Shown here in pieces: positions 25,701-40,529 of a stretch of 64,000 bases of DNA. The DNA is from Membranipora membranacea. Its lineage: Eukaryota > Bryozoa > Gymnolaemata > Cheilostomatida > Membraniporidae. The position numbers were made by a program, and so were the translations under genes. The notes beneath the pieces are model-generated. The model was given only the letters and a program-made list of their open reading frames with translations. It did not search any database and was not told the origin of the DNA. The stretch spans positions 14,632,001-14,696,000 of the forward strand of contig OU612065.1 of NCBI GenBank assembly GCA_914767715.1. Direction: 5' to 3'. The number at the start of each line of letters is the position of its first letter. Within the stretch, counting starts at the first letter, position 1.

Positions 25701-28700
25701 TTTTATGGGGATACTGAAATAAAAATTTAATTAAGCGAGCAGAATCAGACTTACAAATAACATTGACTTGGCGTTGGAAGTTTCTGACACTCTCTCCTGC
25801 GCTGTTTGAAGCCACACATCTATATTGAGCAAAATCAGATACCATAAGCTGATTTCTCACTGAACCTGTAAACAAAATAAGTGCACTAAGTCACTACTTA
25901 GAAAAATCTGACTGATCTGTTGCCAGGCTACCAATAGCATTAATCAGAGGGAAAAAATTTGGCTGAAAAGTTGACACTACGCATATACTTGATAATGGAT
26001 TCATTGAAGTCAATCATCACAGTGATGAAAATGTGATGAATTGGAGAGGTATTTTACAACATCAAATGAAGTAAAATCTGTTTGGTAATGATCATGATTT
26101 ATACATACACAGAGTAGTTTTTTTTATGATAGCATCCTCGGCAATGCTGTAGATTTGCGTATTGTCAACAAAAAAACACTATGTTCCCAGATCACTCGTA
26201 TAATATGTAATGAAGGAGATGACTTGATGTATTGCATTTGTGGAGCTGGGTCTCAAATCTATACTTAGGTGTATGCTATAGTCAGCTGATCACAACCAGC
26301 ATTGTTGTTGCAGCCAGTTTTGAAGAAGAACTTACCTTGAAATTTTAGTGTGCTCGTGACTTTTTCATATTTGGAGTTGTCTTCTGAATCATTCTGTTCC
26401 CTGATGGTATACATTGTCCCATCGTCATTAATCGTCTCGTCGTCTTTGTACCAAATTATCTGAGGAGTAGGTAAGCCTCTGTATGAACACTCAAGCTTAT
26501 AGTCAGATAGCCCCTCACTGACATTAACTTCTCTCCTCTCATCTGCGATTACCAATTCTGGTACGTCTGAAATTACAAGAAAACGGTTAACTACTGTTTG
26601 TATGGTTAGATTAATGATCTGATTAGATAGAACTAGTTGGAACTAATCTATCTTTCTTCACAGAAACCAGACTAGCTGTTGTTGACACATATCTCTGACT
26701 GACAGGTTGAGATGCTGTCAATCTCTGAATCTCAATCAGTATTACCACCAGACTAATACCAAATTAGTTTTGAGTTGAATATATATAATAATATACCTAA
26801 TAATATAGTACGAATTGAAAGTTGTACACAGGTCCATTCTATCTGGACTGGGATGACATATTATGACCCCTTGACAGCTTACAGTGAATCCAGGGATCTG
26901 CCATATTTTTTGTCCCAGGTTGGTGACAACGCTCACTCAAGAGGACAATATTGGCAATACTAAGCTTCTAATGGCCATTGGATGACAATTAATCTGATGG
27001 TTATTGCCTTTTTTAGTCGATAAAGATTTCTTGTCATCAGATTTAATGTAAATACGTGTTTATATGTATACAGAGCTTGAAACGCCCATATATCATCCCC
27101 CTTGCCAGCAAGAAAAGATCTTAGGCTCCCTGAAAGTGTTTTTATTCAACAACATTTTACACCATATCCGGAATACTTCATCTTTGATCTCCTCACGTGA
27201 AATCTACCTCTGTCATGTAAAATGTTTATATCTCCTATGTTATTTACGTCATGAAATTCATTAGAAAAGAAAGATAAGATTTATTCACTCGACTGATGGA
27301 ATTAGGGCAACTCACCAATGATTGTGACAGAATTAGTATTAGAAGGAACTTTATTGATGGAGTTTTCAGCCTGACATCTGTATGAACCAGAATCCTCTAC
27401 TTGGGGTGTCTCAATAACAAAGTCCTCTCCGCTATGTATGGGATTTACACTGTCATCTCGGTACCACTTTATCTCACGTTCTGGGTTTCCCCGGTCTAAA
27501 AATTAAATGGCATGTAAAAATGTAAATGAAAATGTATCCACCATATCCTAACTTGATTAATTTCCATGACTTAGAAGAGAGAGCGACAAGTTGAACCAGA
27601 GATAGAGATGGAGATCATTGGTTCGAAGCAGATACCAACTATTGTCTCTGATAGGAACTCATTATTTTGATTAAAACCTACATAGTATCAATCAAAGATG
27701 GAGGCTTGAAGTGTAGATATCATAGCATTCATGTATGGGCCCTAGATTCACAGGAGACAGGTGTCTCTTTTGACTTCACCCTTTGTCAGTGCCAAAGATG
27801 GCATTGTAATGTAAATCAGGTATAAGATATTCAGCTTTACTGAATAATTTGATGGGGTGTGTGAGATTTGGCTGCTAGATCAGCCAGAAGCAACAACAGG
27901 CTGTCATTAATCCTATTTTGGTTACCATGGATATGGGCTTGTTGCGAAAAAAGTCCTGCTATGACAAGGAGCCATCAATTTGCCTGGTTTTAAGAAAATT
28001 GATCAGCTTTGTTTCTTAATTTCACAGGGAGAAGTTGTTGATCCAAATATTCTGAAATTAGTATCTTTATTAGGTACAAGTACTAATGATTCTATTTGGA
28101 ATCACAGGGAGATTTATCCTATCTTCTGATTAACGGAAACGTTGACTCAGAGTAAGCTGAGCATAGAGTTTGATGGAATGCACAAAGTTGCCACTTGACA
28201 GGAAAGTGCTCGGGCGAAAATGTGTTGTTTGAGAAAAATCATTGACTCTGAAACAGTCAATTACAATGATACACAGGTCTTTGACGTGACATAACTGGGC
28301 TCAGAGTTATATTTCGATTTTGAAAACACTGTAATTATATATTCAGATAGATCTATGAGTGGTGCCAAGATGTATATAAGACAGCCATGTCCAGGTGGTG
28401 TTTACACCTTACACCCAGTCCATAGTACCTGTTAATTCTCATATTCACACTGCACTGACAACGATGGCAAAGTGCTCAATCATTGATCAATCATGTCTTC
28501 CCTAGACGCACATTTCCCATAAATTTCACCAGTTATTGTTTTGTTGGGTAGATTAGTTTTGTAATTTTTTTATGATTTTAGTCAAGTAGAAAAGTGAGGT
28601 TCTCACCAGTTGGTGTTGTGCAGCTCAGTGCTATCTTTTGCCCTGCTCTGTACTCTTCTGATGAGCTGATTGGTGATACTGAGATCAGTGGTACTTGGGC

Positions 28701-31700
28701 TGCATCTGAAACATATACCATATAACTTAAAAATTCAGCGTATAGAAAATAAACTCACATTTGGGTCTCTGCTTGTTGACACACTTACTGATCTAGCCAA
28801 AGACCGAAGACACAATTCACTTTTCACTTGTTTTCCGTCTGAGGGGTTCATACACTATGACTCCTGTTACTACCATTGACATCACCAACTTCCAGTAAAT
28901 CATTGACTATGATTGGGCTTGTGAAATTTCCGTGCCAGTTGGTTGCAACATAGCTTGTAAGAAGAAGTCACTCGCTATCGATAATTTACCATATTATTAA
29001 TAATAACTTGGATACCGCTCCATGTTTGCCGAATCCGAGACCAGTGAACCGTGAGAATTACAGAGCTGGCGTGAAATTAATGTTCAGCTTTATGTTTTGT
29101 ATGAAGAATCAATATCTGTCCTGTTATTCCGTATAGAAAATGCTGGGAAACAGCCAATTATGTCTTGGTCCCAGAAAAGGCTTTTGATTCATGTTTTTGA
29201 TTCAATTTATAGATTTGTTTTAGTATATCCGTCATAATGGTTATGAGTCAGTTAGTAACAGGCATATACCGGACATTCTATCTTCCAACTTTGCCTAACT
29301 TATCTAGGAGATATATATCACATCATATGTTTTTATCATTTTTCCCATAATTCTACTGTAAGCTCTCTGGAAATTGAGCTGGCCGTCATGATTATGTGAG
29401 GACATACATGAAAACATGTATCAAGACAATTTTGTTGGGCCAATTTACATCAAGTAGCTTACATTGCACATCCACTTGTATAGTTGCTGACTGTGTCTTC
29501 TCTTCTGCAGGAGCCCCGGTAGGAGAGGGCGTATTCTTGGCCACACATCTGTAAGTGCCTCGGTTCTGTCGAGTCGCTGAGCGAATTACAAGTTCTGGAG
29601 ACGCCCTCAAAAATTCATCACCTATAAAATCAAATTGGAATAATTATGTAGGAGACGCCTTGATTACAATCGCAATAGAAAAAACATCTTGCCAATTGGA
29701 CTCGTGGACATTCAATCATTACATAGCAACGGGTACAAGAACTTTGCTTAAAATTCATAACTTTGAGAGAATCGAATGTGAAAATATGTTATTCAATAGT
29801 TTCGCTACTAGTTTTCTGGAAATTACTTGGATCACTGGTTTATAATTATTCATCTTCAGACATGCGTCAAAACCTTGACTTGTGTCAAAACCATGGTAAC
29901 TAATTCTATCTTAGTGGTTAGAAGTCACCAAAAAATACCGTTGGTATCTTATTGCAATACAGGAACCTCCTTGACTATGACTCTCCCGCCCTTAAAATCA
30001 TCGCTCAGAGTGAATATACAGAGTATTGGGGACAAGGTAACCATACAGTTTTACAGGCTTAGAAACCTTTCAAGCTTTGGCAGACAGCTTCTGGCTACCA
30101 GATCAAAAGTAAATAATGGGATACTCCGGGGCAAAGTGAAGTGATTCCCATTAGTAACATTGTTCTCACGGACACCCCAAAGCTTGCCGCTAATAACACA
30201 ACCTCTGAGTGTATTATTCCCTGCCCAGAGGGCATGTTTGCGTTTACAATAAGTTTCTGCAGAGTGCACCGATTGATGGTTTGGCGGCTATATGACAGCT
30301 TGATTGAAGCGTATAGGCCAGGATATCATGCCATAACACTCGGATACTTCAGTAGAGAGTCACTACACCGTTGTTTTGTTTTGGACAGGATGCATTTATG
30401 TAATACAGCAATGTTACACAATAATATCGCCAGAAGCTGTAATTACGGAGCCCCCTACTACGCTCAATGTTGTTATGAGGATTTTGTGAGTAACATCTGG
30501 GGATGAGCAGTATTGACATGCAATCTGTGTGTCACTTGAGTTGTTGTCAAAGATAGACAGTCCTCGCCCTAGCTCTTAAACAGGTAGTGACAAAGACTAT
30601 TTTGTAAATAATTACACATAATGACAGGCTAATGATGCTTAATTGAGCTTATACAGAAGCAGGTTGATCGTCTTTTGTTCTTCAAAATTTTTAAATATGA
30701 CCACATTGAATATTTCCTGATCCCTTTCACCATATGGCCACGTGGGCTGTTATATTTTCCTCTTTTGGTAGAGTTCTAATCTACAGTCCGAGTCAATATT
30801 GTCGCACATGCCTGGGAAAGGTATTGTAAAAATGTTGACTCACATAGTGATTTATTTGGTATCCTAACCTTTAGTGTCACACTCTCAGGTCATAAAGCTG
30901 TAAAAGTTTACGCAGCCTCACAAAAAGTAACAAAAAACTCAACAGCTTTTCACATCACAACAAAGAGCTATGAATAATTATGAATAGATTAGTTTGATGT
31001 TAAGCGGTGCTTTCCATTACGATGTAATCTAATAAAATGCAACATTGTTCGGCAGATCAGTTTCAATCGGTTAATCATTGTGATTTGATTATGTACTTGT
31101 TGCGATACAATCTGAATTTATTGACAGCACTCATGGCAAGCTGGGAGGCCAAGTAATGTAATTAGTTTGATAAGTTTTATTAATATCCATATCTGTTGTA
31201 GTTACGTGGTGTATAAAACGTAAATCGTATAATGTGATGTAAATTTCAGCAGACATGGTCACTGCTATTTTTACTGCATTTCTGCTGCTAAATTTTTCAA
31301 TCATCCATCTGTACCTCTCACATCCCTCCTCAGGTGTTCAATAAAATGTTTTGATTGACGCTTGAAGCTGATAAGCATTACTGAAGCCCCTGAGAACGCG
31401 ACAAAAAAGGACATCTCAGAGCGCCAGTCTGTCGACAGAAGACTTGAAAGCCTTGCGTGAAAGTTTTATTGCCATGAGGATAAACTATCAATATTGTCAG
31501 CAAATTATAGCTGTGTTCCTGACACTATTATGCCCTGAAAGTCACATATGACAGCAATCATGTGCATATATTATGGTGTGTTTATATCTCAGGGATCGAC
31601 AGCGCAAACTGCAAAGATTCAAGTATACACACATGAAGGCCCTTCATTCTTTGTTGTCCAAGATTTTTCCCAGGTTAACTCTTTCCATTTTCACTGAACT

Positions 31701-34700
31701 CCAGTTAATTACAAATAATCTCCTGGTTGGCCAATATGTTGAATTAAGTAAACTTTGTTCAATGAGTTTTGTTTGGCTTCAAATCGAAAATTTTGATGAT
31801 GGATGAGTTAAATTTTCATAAAAAATTAATTCAGGTGTATAAACTGACGCCAAATTTGGTTTTACCTGAGAAAATCACCCACTTCCAGTTGTTTTTTTGG
31901 TCTTGGTCCAAGTTTTAAAAATCCAACTGGATGAAATGAGCCAAGGTTTTTGTTGCCGAGCAAAATTGAAGAGGCCATCCAACTATATTTTCCGAAGATA
32001 CCGGTAATTCACTACACATTTAAGCCTTGCTACTGCTGAATCAAAGCTACCAATCAAGTTTACATTCATTGGGCCTGATTTGATCAACCCATTGCTTGAT
32101 TTAAGTACTACATGTAGGTTTTCATCAGCTGAATGGCCAACCACAGGAGTAGATCATCCATTTGAATAGAGATCAGGTATGAACATATCAAACCACCACT
32201 ACAGCCCTATAATCGCTACCTACGATCGCCGCAAACCTGTAATCTCTTCATTTGTTTATCAGAAGTTTGGAATTTCGATTCATTTTGAATTGTTGCCCCT
32301 GCAGAGTAAGCACCATGCTTGCTCCCCTGTAATACGATTTGGTTGATCTCCTCTATGTGGCCTTAAAATTAAATATGACTTATATGAGCCTTACCTCGAT
32401 ACCACTTGACTGATGCGGCTGGTTTGGCATCAACTGCACAGTTCAATATCAGATCTGTATTTTCTCTGACAGTTGTTGAGCCTCCTTGTCTTATGGTTAC
32501 CTCTGGTGCATCTAGAAGCAGATAATATTGAAAATTGAATTTTTTAGTTTGTAAATAATGATCAATTTTATTAATAGGTACCGAAATATAATGTAATGAG
32601 AAAGAAAAAGAGAGGGAAAGAGAATGGAATGCTTTGCTGAAATTTTCATAGCACCTGGCCATGGGTTAAAGTCATTACGGCAATTAAAAAGTTTGCAATT
32701 AAAATAATTATTTACAGCCAAACAGTTTGATACTTCTGCATAATACCAAAACTGTGAACCTAGCCTTGTCACGCAGCTATTTTTGTTTTTAGTGTGACAA
32801 GACAAGGCTACTGTCGACCTGTTCAGAGAAATAAACCATGCTCTATTTTGTACGAAAGGCTAAGAAGGTGAAAATTTCTTCTCCATTTCTCAGGTGTATA
32901 GATATGGTAATTTTTTGCTAATTTGTCATGCCATTGATCATTGACGTCTGGCCACTTAAATAGACAAGATCAATACCAAGGTCTTATATATGGATTATTC
33001 AGCTCACGTAGGATTAGTTAAGTTACCACCCGTAAAAACAATAAATTCTTGAGCCTATGGTTAACCAAAAATTTCTACATCTCCTGTTTCTCTGTATTGG
33101 TCTTATGTAATTAATTTTTATATTTCTTATGTAATTGAAAAAAGTTTTCTTTCTCCACATAAAAGTGCATATTTGTCTGTCCTTTGTCATTGACTGATTA
33201 TATCGAGAGTGATGCACTACTATGTTTCACCTTACCGATCTTGTCAACACACTTCACAAAAATATAACAGTTTTATAGCTCAGACAGAGTACTGGTTCAG
33301 CTTCAGGCCTCCCATACCCCAACTGTCTCTATTGTTATAATGTACTTGTACTTAAAATGCACACCAGTGTTCACCATGTGTGTCCATTTTTCTGTCTTTG
33401 CACTACACCTTATCTATGGGGCATCATATTATCATTAATCTTCAGAATCATATCAATTCTGCCATAGGCAATGGCAATTAAAGTAAATTGCCATATCATA
33501 TCATTATGGCATATTACCAAAAGTAAAGGTGATGTGTACATTTGGAAAACTTACAGTGAACAGCAACCAGGCTTGAGCCCTCTCCTAGTCCCCGACTGTT
33601 CCTCACATCACACTGGTAAGTTGTGTCCTCCGAGATGCCGCCCTCAACTGTATGTACTGCCACTTGTGAGGCAATCTCGTTGCTACCGATCTTCCACACA
33701 AGGCTGGTTCTAGCTGGGTTGGAGCTCTCCGAGCAGGTAAGATTGAAGCGAGAGTCTCTCAGTACAACCAGGTTTTGTGGTGTGACCTGAACGCGAGGTG
33801 AAACTGTAACGAAAAATACAAATCAGAATACAGTTATACAGTGGTAGGGTTTTAGCCAGTCTCAAATGGATGTCAAGCCTCTCAGAACAATTCTTGGACT
33901 CGAACCAAGACGTCAGGTTTGATAGACATAAAGAGGTTTATGGCAAGATGGTATTGTGATCTGATCTCGTAAATTAACAGAATTTTACAGCTAGGTGATA
34001 AATGGAGGTTCTATCATACCTGGATAGCTTATTATAAATTGGCAATTAAAAGATCTGCTAATGTTTTCTCTGAGTTACAGACTGAGAGGAAGAGGTAGGT
34101 TGGTTGATCAAAATGGTTGTTAAAGGATGTTGTTCTCATATGTTGTTTGATGAAATCGATGCGGAGAGTTGATTGGTTGAGGCTTGAGGCCTGCATGGAC
34201 AAATAGCAGTACATGGTCCCAAACCTCTATAATATTGGATATCAAAGCTCGCAACTTTTTTGATAAAATCTTTAATGACATGATCGTGTTCTATCATTTA
34301 CAAGTCTAATAGAAAATTTACAACTTTGTCACAATGGCACAATAAATCATGAAGAATTACAAATCCCAAGGGGGTTATCACCGACAACAAAGAGTATATA
34401 TTATATGATAGTGCTTATCAACAATAGAGAATAGGCTGCCAGCTTTTTCCCACTATGTTCTCAAAATCATCATCAAGGCTCCTCAATCTCTAGTTCATTA
34501 GTGCGAAAAAATGCATCAAGAAACAGTTTTTTGATAAATCTATGGCGATGGCCGTTGTAGCCAAACGACAGAGAGTGTCTATACTTGTTGTGGGCAGATG
34601 GTAGCAACGGAAGATATCTGTTTTGTCTTGTCATTTCTAAAGAGACTGCCATAAATTTATTTTTACCCACACTGGTAACGCAATTAAATTATCAAACTGT

Positions 34701-37700
34701 CAATCAAATGAAAGTGATCGATCCACAAGAGAAAGAGTAAATTGTCTTTGAAGAATAGAAATTGCCGTCCTGACCATCATTGGAGTGACACAGAGCAGAA
34801 CAATGCACACTCAGGGGGTCGTAATACAGAGCAGATCAGGATGAATATGAATAATATTCCTCAAGAGACAAACTGCTAGGGATGTCATGTATCTAATCCA
34901 AGAGGCATATTGTTTCCTAAAGGTCTATTTTTGGCTGTGTCAATACCATGAATAGGTAGGTTGTGACCAAACTTTAGCACATTGGATTAGCTTAGCACTG
35001 CCTGAGACAAACTACAAATATTGATGACTTTATTACAGTTACCAATATTATTATTTTGTTTGAATATGATATATAGAAGGAGAGGTAGTGTACTCTGGCT
35101 TTAAATCAATACAATAAAATAATATTGCTATTTACTGTTAACATTCGAATGAAACGGATGACATCTTAAGAGCTATGCTCCAGTGTCAGGCCTTTCCAGG
35201 TAAGTCAGCTTGAGTGTAATCCTGTTTCAGAGAGGCTGTTGACAGTGTATGTTGCTTGATTGTTTCTATTCCAATGCTAGTCAAATTAGATTACTGATTA
35301 CAAGGTATATTTATAATAATAATCAGCTTTATTTCTGAAAGACATTTTGAGCAGGTGTGGTGAAACTTCGAAGCTAGATTATCCAGGGATTTCTGAAGAT
35401 ATCGTGTCCTAAAACCGTAATAAAAATGACACTTCTGCCATCAGTTTTCATTAGTTGTTGTTTTTATTATAAAGTTAGTGCGACATGTTGAGGTTACTTA
35501 CTCCATAAGGAGCTCACTTAGTGCTTTGACCTCCAGGCCTTTAGAATAAATATTTCGATTGTGGTTGACAAAAATGTCAATGGAGCGAATGGAGCTACCT
35601 TATGACCATTCCTAACCGAGTGAGCCTTTTGGTAAAGGTATGTAAGCATGTACTTACATTGCACGTTGAGAGTTTGTGACGTTGTATCTGAGCTGAGAAT
35701 GTTTTCTGCTTCACAGAGCAGCTCTTTATTGTGATGCTGATTGGTGAGAGCTATGGTGAGCCGGCTGGTCACCCTGTTACCATCAGCGCTGACTGTCGTT
35801 GTGTAATCAGACGGAGGAAGTGCTGTGCTGCCGAGAGCCCATGTGATGTTAGGTGATGGAAATCCGCCTTCAGATGTGCAAACAAATGTGGCATCGGTAT
35901 TCTCTGCTAATGCCGTAGGGACTGTCAGTACTGGCTTACCAGGAGGTTCTAAAAATCAGACGATGATATACATGATTAAAAGAATAAGAATAAAATTGCT
36001 GTCATGTCACCTAACTCCTTGGTTTTTATGTGGGGATGAAATACTCTTGAATAATATCTGTTTTACTTCTAATTCCCATAGACTGTATCAAATATTTATT
36101 GATAGGTATGTTATACGAACAGATTAGGTACCCAATATCTACTTCTATATTTGTTCGTAGAAGAACATTAGCACTGCAATGATGTTGTTTCTGCTCAGAT
36201 TAAGTAGAATTACACATATTTGCAGAAGAGCTACTATGTGTAGCTGATTAGGGATGCTTTAGGATAAAACATGTTCGGCCAATTTTGTCAACATAGATTG
36301 TCAACTACATTTGTTTGTATGGACAAGGGTCCATTTGACTCTCAATATCTTAAATTATCTGACTTCTGTTCACAGCATTACATTTCTCGTTAAGCCACCC
36401 ACAACTCAGTTGAAAAAATGAATTCATGTTCATTTCATTGAATTCATGCATGATCTAATGAATACATTGAACAGGTGATTGCAAGTGTTAACCTATTTGC
36501 ACATTTCATGTAAACATTGTTTTAAAACGATAAAGGAGGCCATTTAAGTTTTAACAAGGGTGTTTGGTTTTCTAGCAAGACACCTGGGTGATGCCTTTAG
36601 AAAAAGCTAATTCGGTCTCACGCTCTGCTTCTTTATTTTTCATAAAAATCATAAAAGCTTGTAATAAAATAAAAACAAATCACTGCAGTTCTTTTATTTC
36701 CTTTTTCTACTGTATTGTCGTCCGTGTGCTTCTAAAACCAAACCTAAGGTTTGCTTTTGTTTTTAAACTATTTGGTATGGTTGTCAACATGAATTTGTGG
36801 TGTTGTTTTAACAGTATTGTCTTTGAATGTGAAGAACTTTTTGGGATTCAGTTTTAGTTATTATTCTTGTCATTCAGGCAAAGCTTTTTTGACAGTGGTT
36901 TGTGTTAAGGGATTAAAATGGAGTGAACACACCGAAAGATTACAACTTTCCAAATTGCTTTCCTAAGTTTGTTATTGTATGGCAGTCGAATTAATTGCAA
37001 TTGAAGATTGAAAGGCAAAGAACTGCCCAAAACAACAAGAAATCTGAATTGAATACAGGCATATTTCTTGCTGAGAGGCATATGAGTGCACTCAGTGGGC
37101 AAAAGAGAATTCACTGCAAGCTGTCGTCAGCTTTCTGTCAAGGGTTAGGACTTGTATGGTTTTCTCTGCACACAGCTGTGTATCTGATGAGAAATGGGCA
37201 CAAGTAGTCCAGTTCAAGTCACTTGATAACTTAGCTACCTGCTACACACAAAGGCCTGATAATTAGACGTTACCATTCTGGCTGTGAGAGTATATCGCAA
37301 TGCTGGCCTATAGTCCAACGGCAATGTCATGTACAAGTTATAATTTTGTCTGATCACATCTTGACATGCTGATAACCATTATTACCCAGCGTCCTTCTCT
37401 TTTGAGACATTCTTATGGCAGAAAGTCTCCTGCTGATGAATTTCACAAACAAAATTATGTTGCCGCCGTCTGCATTGTTGCAACAAGTGCTTTCCTATGG
37501 GATACTAAATTTAATATTCTGGCTGCTGTGCTCAGCTCAGAGATGGTCTTTAGGCTATTTTCTCTTCATATAAGAGCAATTACATCAAGTAGCACACTTT
37601 TTCTAAAGCTGTATAAAATAATCTAATTTGCAAACAAAACCTGAACAATAAAGTGTTTTCCTCAGCAAACAGTTTAATTGCTCCGAGGTGTTAGCCATTA

Positions 37701-40529
37701 TTTTCTTTATCAACTTAGGATTATCTTAGACATTGCTTTCCACCCTTGCAGGTATTTCCATCTTGATTTTTTTAGATTTATGATCTTAATTTTTCTCTAG
37801 CATTAGTGCCCCAAAGACTATGTGCATGAAGCTGGGTTTTTCAACTTAATCAATATTTAAAGCTCGACTTAGTTTTTCCTGGCGGTAAAAAGAGGCCATT
37901 GGAGACATCAAGTATCGAAATATTAACGCTTGGTTCAGAGCTTGAGACATGGTTGCAAATTAGTGGCAACAATGTACTGCCCTGTTGACATTTCAAGCGT
38001 CTGAAGAGGGCTATTTTGATGTCAAAAAATTTAAAGAGCAATAATTACCAATCACAGTCAGAGGCAAAACAAATACATGGCATTGGTTATAACTGACGGC
38101 ATCGTAACAAAAAACTTTTCCAAGATAAGCAAAACTCTTTTTATGGGACCCAATGATTGCTGGGCTAATTGAGATTTTCATAGCCTCCCTTAGTTGCCTT
38201 GTTGTGATAATCAGGACAGGACAGCTTAGTGGTACTGCAAACATTACAGGGAGATGGTTACTAAACCACCCATCGGATTACCATAATAAATCATGATTAT
38301 AGTTGTTAGGAGAAAATCCCGGTCAAATAAGTTAGACAATCATGTGCATGAGCCTCCATCTTAGCTCAGCCAGTTATCAAAAGTGTCTCGCAGCCAATGC
38401 CATGGATCTGAGCTAATTTTTTATGTACTGGCAGCAAAACTAAGTACTAGCATAGTTGTCAGAATTTCTCAAAGCCACCCAAGGATTCTTAACAATGGCA
38501 TTGGCAATGATACATTTTGTTAGTGCTGGATTTCCAAGTACACTGTTTACCTGCTGGTATTCTCTAACCATATACAGGTATCTAAATATAAAGCTGTGTT
38601 ATATTATGAATCATTTATGTCCCAAAAATGAACTCATTGAAGCCAGACTAGAAACAACTCATCAGTTCACATTCAGAGGAAAAACTATTTTTAACCCGTT
38701 GTCAATGCGATGGAGAGTTACTTATTCATCGACAATCATCGTTTTTCCGAGTGCTCTTTTCCCCACATACATTGTGATATTGCGGTATCACTGATCATTG
38801 TCTAAGCTGATTTTAAGCATAGACATAGGCATTTACTAACATGTCTTGATTTATTGATACAGAAAAGCTTATAATCCTGTTTCGTTTTTACAAAGCAAAG
38901 TAAGATATAATACAGTTTGTACTCCGTAACACCAGCACTGCCAGCTGCTGGCCATTTGGCTGTCGTTAACGTCTACATGAGGTCTCTTTACTACAGACTT
39001 ACTCCAAATTCTGATTAATTTTGTTATATATATGAAAGATGAACTACAAAATTCCAACCATTTGTCACTCATGAAAGTCTTATGACGTTTTTTAAGTACA
39101 GACTGAATGTAGTTTGTCACCATATACAGGCAAATAAAGAGCTACAGTACGACAGTATTGACTTTTAGAATCACTGTTTAGCCATGTCCCTTTCAAAGGA
39201 GAGTTAAATCCTTGTAGAAAAAACAAGCTCATTGAATGGCTCTATTATGGGAAATTGAACTGAAACCCTAGCCGCTGAAACAATCTCTGAGTTGCTATTT
39301 AAGCAGTTAGACGTAGGTCGGCTAGATTGATTGCCAGGCTTGTTAGCTCTGTTGACAAGTGGTAATTGATATAGATGTCACAGGACTCTTGAACCAATTG
39401 CATATTAAAACATGAGCAACTGTTGAGAAATGGAGTATAAATTTTGTTTTATGCAATTATTTAATTTAAGAAAATGAATACTACCCAGATCAATGGCAAT
39501 CAAAAGGGAATTGTTTGACAAGCCCATGCAATGACAACATAACATATCCGATTCCAGGTTTATTTGAGTTAAATTGACTCGGCGTATCACACCTTGTTTG
39601 ACAACAACTGGTAGAGCCTTTCCTATGCTAAGATTTCAATCTTATTCTGTTTCAAAAATGAAACAGATATGAGGAGACAGCCTTGGTAACACGCAAGCAT
39701 TGTATGGTGACATATCAGTTGACTGGCATCTGAAGTTTAATGTTTGGAGTGTCAAATCAGTTTGATATTACGAGTATGTCTGCCAGTATGGTATTATGTG
39801 ATGATGCATCGCTGATCATTTTCCATCACCATCAGTGTTGTTCAGTTTTGTGTGAAATGTGTACTGCTACGGTTGATCGGTGAAGTGATTTGTTACCATG
39901 CTATCTAAGGTAAAGATCTCGAGTGTTTTGGTATACTTTATGTCATAATCATAGGTTTACCATTGTAGCTATCTGTGTGACTTGGGCTTACATATCATGG
40001 CTTGTTACCTCTGACACAGGCAATCTGATTAAAAAGTTTATTCCACCAAAATAACAACGGTGGGTGGCATGGATGTAAAACTAAATATGATAGTCATAAA
40101 ATTTTGTTTTTGAAATAGTTTGGTATAGAAGGTAGATAACTGTTGTTAATACATACCTGCGATGGTAACTCTAGCTGATAAAGCGGTGGTCTGACCATAT
40201 TGGCAGGAATAACCACCTGTGTCACCTCTGTCCAGATTTTTTATCATCAAGGTATAATTCCCTGTTGTTCCGGCATCAGCATCAACATAAAACTTATCTT
40301 CTCGACCATCAAATATTCCAATATCTGTGGTGTAAACCAATCCATTTTCGTTGGCTGATGTGACATACCAAAATATACCAGTTGTACCAGGAGTTGACAC
40401 AATACAAGTTACATATCCGTTGGTATCTGTGCCACTGTGATAAACTGTGTCTCTCGGCGCCTGAGTAATGGTGCCGCAAGAAAGAGATATCAGCATACAC
40501 AGCAATCCTGCACAAAGCAGTCCTTGCAT
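22721..40529 (-). CDS. ed: Echinoid/nephrin-type immunoglobulin-superfamily adhesion receptor
   Basis: Sixteen exons (40529-40157, 35948-35658, 33803-33555, 32511-32395, 29621-29463, 28705-28607, 27495-27316, 26566-26336, 25865-25755, 25621-25142, 24958-24768, 24523-24379, 24121-23923, 23706-23594, 23473-23297, 22893-22721) join in frame to 1095 aa. Order: signal peptide (1-19), seven Ig domains (to about 706; exon edges phase 1; Ig4-Ig6 each split over two exons), an FN3 domain (about 711-796) with WSPGFDGGKQQRF, a degenerate second FN3-like module (797-875), one membrane helix (891-916), six arginines, and a 179-aa tail with many tyrosines ending YEVIV. Seven Ig plus FN3 and an E-[IV]-I-V end match Drosophila Echinoid, whose EIIV tail binds PDZ proteins at adherens junctions; Echinoid also feeds into Hippo signalling. 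Nephrin/Sns share the FN3 motif, so exact orthology is inferred. Confidence 0.88.
29622..32394. other. Large intron of the adhesion receptor
   Basis: This 2.8-kb intron interrupts the fourth Ig domain between its tryptophan half and its second-cysteine half. Two plus-strand frames (29827-30144 and 30141-30506) are open for about 680 bp nearly back to back but resemble nothing I know. Otherwise I see nothing. Confidence 0.5.
35949..40156. other. First intron of the adhesion receptor (4.2 kb)
   Basis: This is the longest intron in the window. It separates the signal-peptide/Ig1 exon from Ig2. It has many scattered short frames on both strands but no recognised exon, repeat or RNA gene. First introns of developmental receptors often hold enhancers; that is general knowledge, not something seen here. 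Confidence 0.5.

Noticed and set aside
33895-33925. Minus-strand GGTTCGAGTCC, a perfect tRNA B box
   Set aside because: No A box, acceptor stem or anticodon arm around it, and no SINE body was recognised.
38456-38794. 112-codon plus-strand frame in receptor intron 1
   Set aside because: No family resemblance, no matching neighbour exons and composition like the surrounding intron.
39898-39909. ATG followed by a good donor (CTATCTAAG|GTAAAG), a possible tiny first exon of the Hippo kinase
   Set aside because: The frame and distance cannot be tied to the kinase. It lies inside the receptor gene's first intron and such short matches are common by chance.
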